Assembly (NCBI GenBank): GCA_018262455.1
Contig: JAGSPR010000247.1
Coordinates: forward strand, 1 to 9,884
Length of the DNA stretch: 9,884 nt
Direction: 5' to 3'
DNA from: Deltaproteobacteria bacterium
Lineage (GTDB): Bacteria > Myxococcota > Polyangia > Haliangiales > Haliangiaceae
Shown one piece after another: positions 6,163 through 9,884 of this stretch. A program made the translations under genes and the position numbers. The notes beneath the pieces are model-generated. The model saw only the letters and a program-made list of their open reading frames with translations, made no database searches and was not told where the DNA came from. Numbering within the stretch: position 1 is the first letter of the stretch; every line of letters starts with the position of its first letter.

Positions 6163-7672
6163 CGCCAGCGGCCAATCCCCCTCGCGGTTCCAGCGGATGC
6201 TCGCTGACGTCCAGGCACTCGCGAGCCTGGCAATCTGGGAGTGGGACGCCGCGACCGACGATCTGTTCTGGTGCGACGCGCTCTACGAGCTCCTGGGGCA
6301 CCCCCCGCGCGAAGTGCCGGCGAGCTTCGACCGGCTCGTCGAGCGTGTGCATCCGGACGATCTGGCCAGCGTGAAGGACCGCCTGGCGCGCTCCCGTCGC
6401 GATCGCTCGACGCCATGCCTCGAGTACCGGATCGTGCGCCCGAGCGGCGAGATCCGGACCATCCAGGGCCGGACGCGCGGCACGTTCGACGATAGCGGCA
6501 CGCTGATACGGATCGTCGGGACCGAGCAGGACATCACCGAGACCAAGGAGCTCGCGGCACGGCTCGTGTTCTCCGATCGGATGGTGTCCGTCGGCACGCT
6601 CGCCGGCGGAGTGGCGCACGAGATCAACAACCCGCTCGCGGCGATCGCGACGAACCTCGAGATGCTCGCCGAGACGCAACGGGACCCGCGGATCTCGGAG
6701 GCGCGCCACGCCGTGGATCGGATCCGGACGATCGTGCGCGGCTTGATGGCGTTCGGCCGCACGGCGGAGGACCTCCGGTCGCCGCTCGAGCTCGATCGAC
6801 TGATCGAGCTCGCGATCGGCATGACCCACCACGAGATCCGGCATCGCGCGAGGCTCGTCCGGAACTTCGGATCACCACCGCTGGTGAACGCGAACGAGTC
6901 CCGGCTCGGGCACGTCTTCATGAACCTGCTGATCAACGCAGCCGAGTCGATCCCCGACGGCATGGCCGATCGCAACGAGATCCGGATCACGACGCGCACC
7001 GATCCGGCCGGCTGGGCCGTGATCGAGATCAGGGACAGCGGCCGCGGGATCTCGCCGGAGGCCCGCAGCCGGATCTTCGATCCGTTCTACACGACCAAGC
7101 CCGTCGGCGAGGGCACGGGGCTCGGGCTCTCGATCTGTCACGGCATCGTGCGATCGCTTGGCGGCGACATCATGGTTTGCAGCGAGCCCGGCAAGGGCTC
7201 GACCTTCAGAGTCGCGCTGCCACCGGCGACTGCACCTACCTTGCATCCCGCCCCGGCTGCTGCGCCAGCGCGCTCCGAGGACCGCCGCGGCCAGGTGCTG
7301 ATCGTCGATGACGATGTGCTGTTCGCCGGCTCACTGCGGCGGTATCTCGCCAGGGAACACGAAGTGTGCGTGGTCAACAGCGGCCGCGAGGCGCTCGCGA
7401 AGTTTCGGGCCGGCGCGCAGTACGACGTCATCCTCTGCGATCTGATGATGCCGGAGGTCACCGGGCACGAGCTTCACGACGCGCTCCAGCAACTCGCGCC
7501 CGATCAGGCCGAGCGGATCATCTTCGTCACCGGTGGCGCGTTCAGCCGGGCGTCACGGCAGTTCCTCGAGAGGAACACGAACAGGTGCTTCGAGAAGCCC
7601 TGCGATCTCCAGGAGCTGCGCGCCGCGGTCCGGGCGCGGGTCTCCGCGGCAAGCTCCGATCCTGAGAGATAG
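6155..7672 (+). CDS. PAS-domain hybrid histidine kinase (PAS-HisKA-HATPase-REC)
   Basis: This 505-residue soluble hybrid kinase has no membrane segment, so its PAS domain (about 18-132) should sense a cytoplasmic cue. The PAS domain ends in the usual VGTEQDITETKE hinge. The H-box is VAHEINNPL (His155). The ATPase domain is intact: N-box Asn257/Asn261, G1 DSGRG (294-298), F-box FDPFYTTK (308-315) and G2 GEGTGLGLS (318-326). An Ala/Pro-rich linker (356-375) joins it to a receiver (about 379-497) with Asp385/Asp386, phosphoacceptor Asp429 (ILCDLMMP), Thr459 and Lys481. The start is TTG, with GGAG 8 nt upstream; ATG at 6197 is the alternative and would remove 14 residues before the PAS domain. 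The REC-ThDP enzyme follows 39 nt after the stop. This makes the kinase the best candidate to phosphorylate that receiver, directly or through a phosphotransfer protein, because its own receiver may take the phosphate first. PAS ligand unknown. Confidence 0.9.
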   Translation: MADASGQSPSRFQRMLADVQALASLAIWEWDAATDDLFWCDALYELLGHPPREVPASFDRLVERVHPDDLASVKDRLARSRRDRSTPCLEYRIVRPSGEIRTIQGRTRGTFDDSGTLIRIVGTEQDITETKELAARLVFSDRMVSVGTLAGGVAHEINNPLAAIATNLEMLAETQRDPRISEARHAVDRIRTIVRGLMAFGRTAEDLRSPLELDRLIELAIGMTHHEIRHRARLVRNFGSPPLVNANESRLGHVFMNLLINAAESIPDGMADRNEIRITTRTDPAGWAVIEIRDSGRGISPEARSRIFDPFYTTKPVGEGTGLGLSICHGIVRSLGGDIMVCSEPGKGSTFRVALPPATAPTLHPAPAAAPARSEDRRGQVLIVDDDVLFAGSLRRYLAREHEVCVVNSGREALAKFRAGAQYDVILCDLMMPEVTGHELHDALQQLAPDQAERIIFVTGGAFSRASRQFLERNTNRCFEKPCDLQELRAAVRARVSAASSDPER

Positions 7673-7673
7673 C

Positions 7674-7691
7674 GCACTCCGGAGGGGGTGC
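7674..7691 (+). terminator. Compact GC-rich hairpin after the PAS kinase stop
   Basis: GCACTCC (7674-7680) pairs with GGGGTGC (7685-7691), seven pairs with one G-U, closing a GGAG tetraloop. It starts one base after the kinase TAG and ends about 20 nt before the ATG of the REC-ThDP gene. Only TT follows, so it is not a standard rho-independent terminator. It could reduce read-through, stabilise a 3' end or mask ribosome entry. It covers the alternative GTG at 7688, which argues against that start. Confidence 0.35.
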
Positions 7692-7711
7692 TTGGCGGTA
7701 TAAGGCCGTCG

Positions 7712-9841
7712 ATGTCCGTAGAACCAGCGCGCGAGTCTCGGTCGCCCCTCGCCCTCCGGCCGCTCCGCGTGTTGGTCGTCGACGATGACGCGATGCAGCT
7801 CCGTGCGATGCAGCGCACGCTGCGGGGCAACCATCAGCTCGACGTGGTCTTCATCGACAACGCGATCGACGCGATGCTCGCGATCGGCGCGACCAAGCCC
7901 GACCTCGTGATCATGGACGTGTACATGCCGGGGCTGGATGGCATCGAGGCGTGCCGTCGCATCAAGGCGAACGCGGAGACCCGCGAGGTTCAGGTCGTGC
8001 TCGCGAGCGCCACGATGACCCCGGATCTGGAGCTGGCCGCCCGCGGCGCCGGCGCCCAGCACGCGGTGTCCAAGCCCGTCGATGTGCTCGCGCTGCTCGA
8101 CACCCGGCAGGGCCAGACGGAGCCGGCGATTCCCGACGAGCTCGGGCACACCATGCGCGGCGCGGATCTGCTCGTCGAGATGCTCGCCGACGCAGGCGTC
8201 GAGGTCGTGTTCGGCCTGCCCGGCGGCGCGATCTCACCGGTGCATGACGCGCTGCTCGACAGCCCGCTGCGGGTCGTCACCACGCGCCACGAGAGCGGCG
8301 CGATGTTCGCAGCAGCCGCCTATGCGCGCGCCACCGGCAAGCTCGCCGTCGTCGCGGTCACCTCGGGTCCCGGCGTGCTGAACTCGATGACGGGCCTCGC
8401 CTCCGCCTGGTGCGATGGGGTTCCCGTGTTGCTCCTCGTCGGCGAGGTCCCCCACGCCGTCCACGGCAGAGGCGTGCTGCAGGATGGCTCGGCGCACGGG
8501 TTGCAGATCGTGGAGATGACCCGCTACGTCAGCAAGCTCGCCCTCGAGGTCCCCCGCCCGAGCGCGCTGCCGCACCTGCTCCGCCGCGCGATGCAGACCG
8601 CGCTGTCGGGGCGCCAGGGCCCGGTCGTCATGACGCTGCCGCTCGATGTCACCACCGCGCAGATCGTCCCCCCGCGCGCCGCCGGAAGCGTGACGATGCG
8701 TGCGATCGTCGATACCGCGACCCTCGACGAGATCAGCGAGCTCGTGCTCGGCGCGGATCGCCCGTTGATCCTCGCCGGCAGCGGCGTGCGTGGAGGAGGC
8801 GCACCGAGCCGCCTGCGAGCAGTCGCCGAGCGCCTCAACTGCCCGGTCGCCACCACGCCCAAGGGCAAGGGCGTGTTCCCCGAGGACCACCCGCTCGCAC
8901 TCGGCGTGCTCGGCCTCGGCGGCCACCTGTCCTCCAAGCACTACCTCGAGAGCAACGTGGACGTCGTGCTCGCGATCGGCACCAGCCTCGGTGACATGGC
9001 GACCGATGGCTTCTCGCCCCACCTCCAGCCGTCGTGCGCGCTCGTGCACGTCGACATCGACGCCCGCCAGCTCGGCAAGAGCTACTCGCCCACCCACGCG
9101 ATCGTCGCGTCCGCCAGCGAGCTGCTGGGCGCCCTCGCCGAGCGGCTGTCCGAGCGAACCGCGCCCCCACCCTCACGCCCGCCGCCCGGTGGTGTCGTCC
9201 GCCACGCCCTGGCCTCGTCGCTGAAGTCGGATCGGATCGCCCCGCAGGACGCGATCCGCGAGATCCAGGAGCTCGCGCCGCCCGACACGATCTTCACGGT
9301 CGACTCGGGTGAGCACTTCTTGTTCGCGGCCCACTACCTCGAGATCACCGCACCCGACTCGTTCCTCGTGATGACGGGACTGGGTTCGATGGGGCAGTCG
9401 ATCGGCGCGGCGATCGGCGCCAAGCTCGCGCACCCCGATCGGTTCGTTGCCGCGATCTGTGGCGATGGCTGCTTCGCGATGAACGCGTTCGAGATCGCGA
9501 CCGCGGTCGCCGAGCGCCTGCCGATCCGCGTGTTCGTGTTCAACGACGAGCGGCTCGGCATGGTCGAGAACGGCCACCAGACCGTCTACGGACGCCATCC
9601 CGCGTACCCGACCTCGCCGCTCGACGTCTGCACGGTCGCCCGCGGGCTCGGAGCGATCACGCTGAAGGTCGAGTCGGTCGGCCAGCTGCTGGCAGCACGC
9701 GCGATGCTGCGCGATGCTCCCGGCCCCGTCGTCATCGACGTTCGCATCGATCCCGACGTCGTCATGCCCAAGCTCGATCGGGTCGCCGCGATGTCGCCCG
9801 GCGGCGTGGCGCCCCGCCCCCGCCCCCAGCTCGTGAACTGA
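7712..9841 (+). CDS. Receiver domain fused to a thiamine-diphosphate enzyme of the acetolactate synthase superfamily
   Basis: This 709-residue protein joins a CheY-like receiver (about 18-130) to a full-length ThDP enzyme (about 147-690). In the receiver, Asp24/Asp25, phosphoacceptor Asp69 (VIMDVYMP), Ser99 in the switch position and Lys121 are all present, so it should be phosphorylatable. The enzyme has the ALS-type opening FGLPGGAISPVHDAL, the catalytic Glu194 in RHESGA, TSGPGVLNSMTG (218-228), a middle domain (about 330-470) of the FAD/DHS-like fold with KGKGVFPEDHPL, a Pro-rich linker (484-493), and the ThDP-Mg motif GDGCF (584-588) through ND (611-612). By eye the residues that mark true acetohydroxyacid synthases are not kept, so the reaction is probably another ThDP carboligation or decarboxylation. 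No regulatory small-subunit gene or ilv genes are nearby. The ATG at 7712 has AAGG 6 nt upstream; GTG 7688 sits inside a hairpin. An internal ATG at 8153 could yield the enzyme without the receiver. The upstream PAS kinase is the likely controller (inference). Confidence 0.9.
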   Translation: MSVEPARESRSPLALRPLRVLVVDDDAMQLRAMQRTLRGNHQLDVVFIDNAIDAMLAIGATKPDLVIMDVYMPGLDGIEACRRIKANAETREVQVVLASATMTPDLELAARGAGAQHAVSKPVDVLALLDTRQGQTEPAIPDELGHTMRGADLLVEMLADAGVEVVFGLPGGAISPVHDALLDSPLRVVTTRHESGAMFAAAAYARATGKLAVVAVTSGPGVLNSMTGLASAWCDGVPVLLLVGEVPHAVHGRGVLQDGSAHGLQIVEMTRYVSKLALEVPRPSALPHLLRRAMQTALSGRQGPVVMTLPLDVTTAQIVPPRAAGSVTMRAIVDTATLDEISELVLGADRPLILAGSGVRGGGAPSRLRAVAERLNCPVATTPKGKGVFPEDHPLALGVLGLGGHLSSKHYLESNVDVVLAIGTSLGDMATDGFSPHLQPSCALVHVDIDARQLGKSYSPTHAIVASASELLGALAERLSERTAPPPSRPPPGGVVRHALASSLKSDRIAPQDAIREIQELAPPDTIFTVDSGEHFLFAAHYLEITAPDSFLVMTGLGSMGQSIGAAIGAKLAHPDRFVAAICGDGCFAMNAFEIATAVAERLPIRVFVFNDERLGMVENGHQTVYGRHPAYPTSPLDVCTVARGLGAITLKVESVGQLLAARAMLRDAPGPVVIDVRIDPDVVMPKLDRVAAMSPGGVAPRPRPQLVN

Positions 9842-9884
9842 GCCGCCATGTTCGCAGTCCATCACGGGGCACGAGCACCCGGCC
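9842..9884. other. Right flank, 43 bases
   Basis: After the TGA of the REC-ThDP gene the window holds only 43 bases. An ATG at 9848 opens a plus frame to the edge (MFAVHHGARAPG), but there is no ribosome binding site and too little sequence to call a gene. Confidence 0.3.

Noticed and set aside
7688..7711. GTG start for the REC-ThDP protein
   Set aside because: Its purine-rich site is only 2 nt away and both lie within a hairpin; ATG 7712 has AAGG at 6 nt.
8234..9097. 287-codon minus-strand frame inside the ThDP enzyme
   Set aside because: Composition is typical of an antisense shadow (Ala/His/Arg/Gly rich), it has no motifs, and the plus strand encodes conserved ThDP-enzyme sequence here.
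1..9884. tRNA, rRNA, CRISPR array, insertion sequence or prophage genes
   Set aside because: I looked for cloverleaf-like pieces, regularly spaced repeats, transposase motifs and terminal inverted repeats and saw none; coding sequence of signalling genes fills almost the whole window.

Overview
The window is GC-rich DNA (roughly two thirds or more G+C by eye) with strong G/C bias at third codon positions. It is packed with multidomain signalling genes: hybrid histidine kinases, stand-alone receiver proteins and a cytoplasmic Ser/Thr kinase. That mix is typical of the myxobacteria and relatives (Myxococcota). The frequent GATCG/CGATC words remind me of the Kofleriaceae/Haliangium side, but the taxonomic call is inference; no rRNA or marker gene is present.

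Layout. 1-232 is a left flank without a convincing gene. 233-1960 (+) is a six-helix membrane hybrid histidine kinase (TM-HisKA-HATPase-REC). It converges on a two-gene minus-strand unit: a cytoplasmic REC-HisKA-HATPase kinase (3502-2390), followed 16 nt later by a single-domain response regulator (2373-1987). A 25-bp gap separates that unit from a divergent plus-strand cluster of three tightly spaced genes. These are a Ser/Thr protein kinase with an N-terminal domain resembling the N-terminal region of GspE/PilB ATPases (3528-4793), a response regulator (4809-5384), and a small histidine-kinase-like protein with a degenerate ATPase domain (5381-6010, GTGA overlap). A 144-bp non-coding gap follows. 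Then comes a PAS-HisKA-HATPase-REC kinase with a TTG start (6155-7672), a compact hairpin, and a 709-residue protein joining a receiver domain to a complete thiamine-diphosphate enzyme of the acetolactate-synthase superfamily (7712-9841).

How the parts may work together. Six receiver domains and four DHp-like domains sit in under 10 kb, and none of the eight proteins has a recognisable DNA-binding domain. The only receiver fused to an enzymatic output is the one on the ThDP enzyme. A plausible reading, which is inference, is a phosphorelay whose outputs are protein-protein contacts and direct control of a metabolic enzyme. The degenerate kinase (5381-6010) is a candidate phosphotransfer protein of the ChpT/Spo0B kind, and the PAS kinase immediately upstream is the natural candidate input to the REC-ThDP enzyme. 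The ThDP enzyme keeps the cofactor-binding and catalytic Glu motifs but appears to lack the residues that define true acetohydroxyacid synthases, so its substrate is open.

The most unusual items are the REC-ThDP fusion, the ATPase-dead kinase-like protein, and the Ser/Thr kinase with a secretion-ATPase-like N-terminal domain and an altered catalytic loop.
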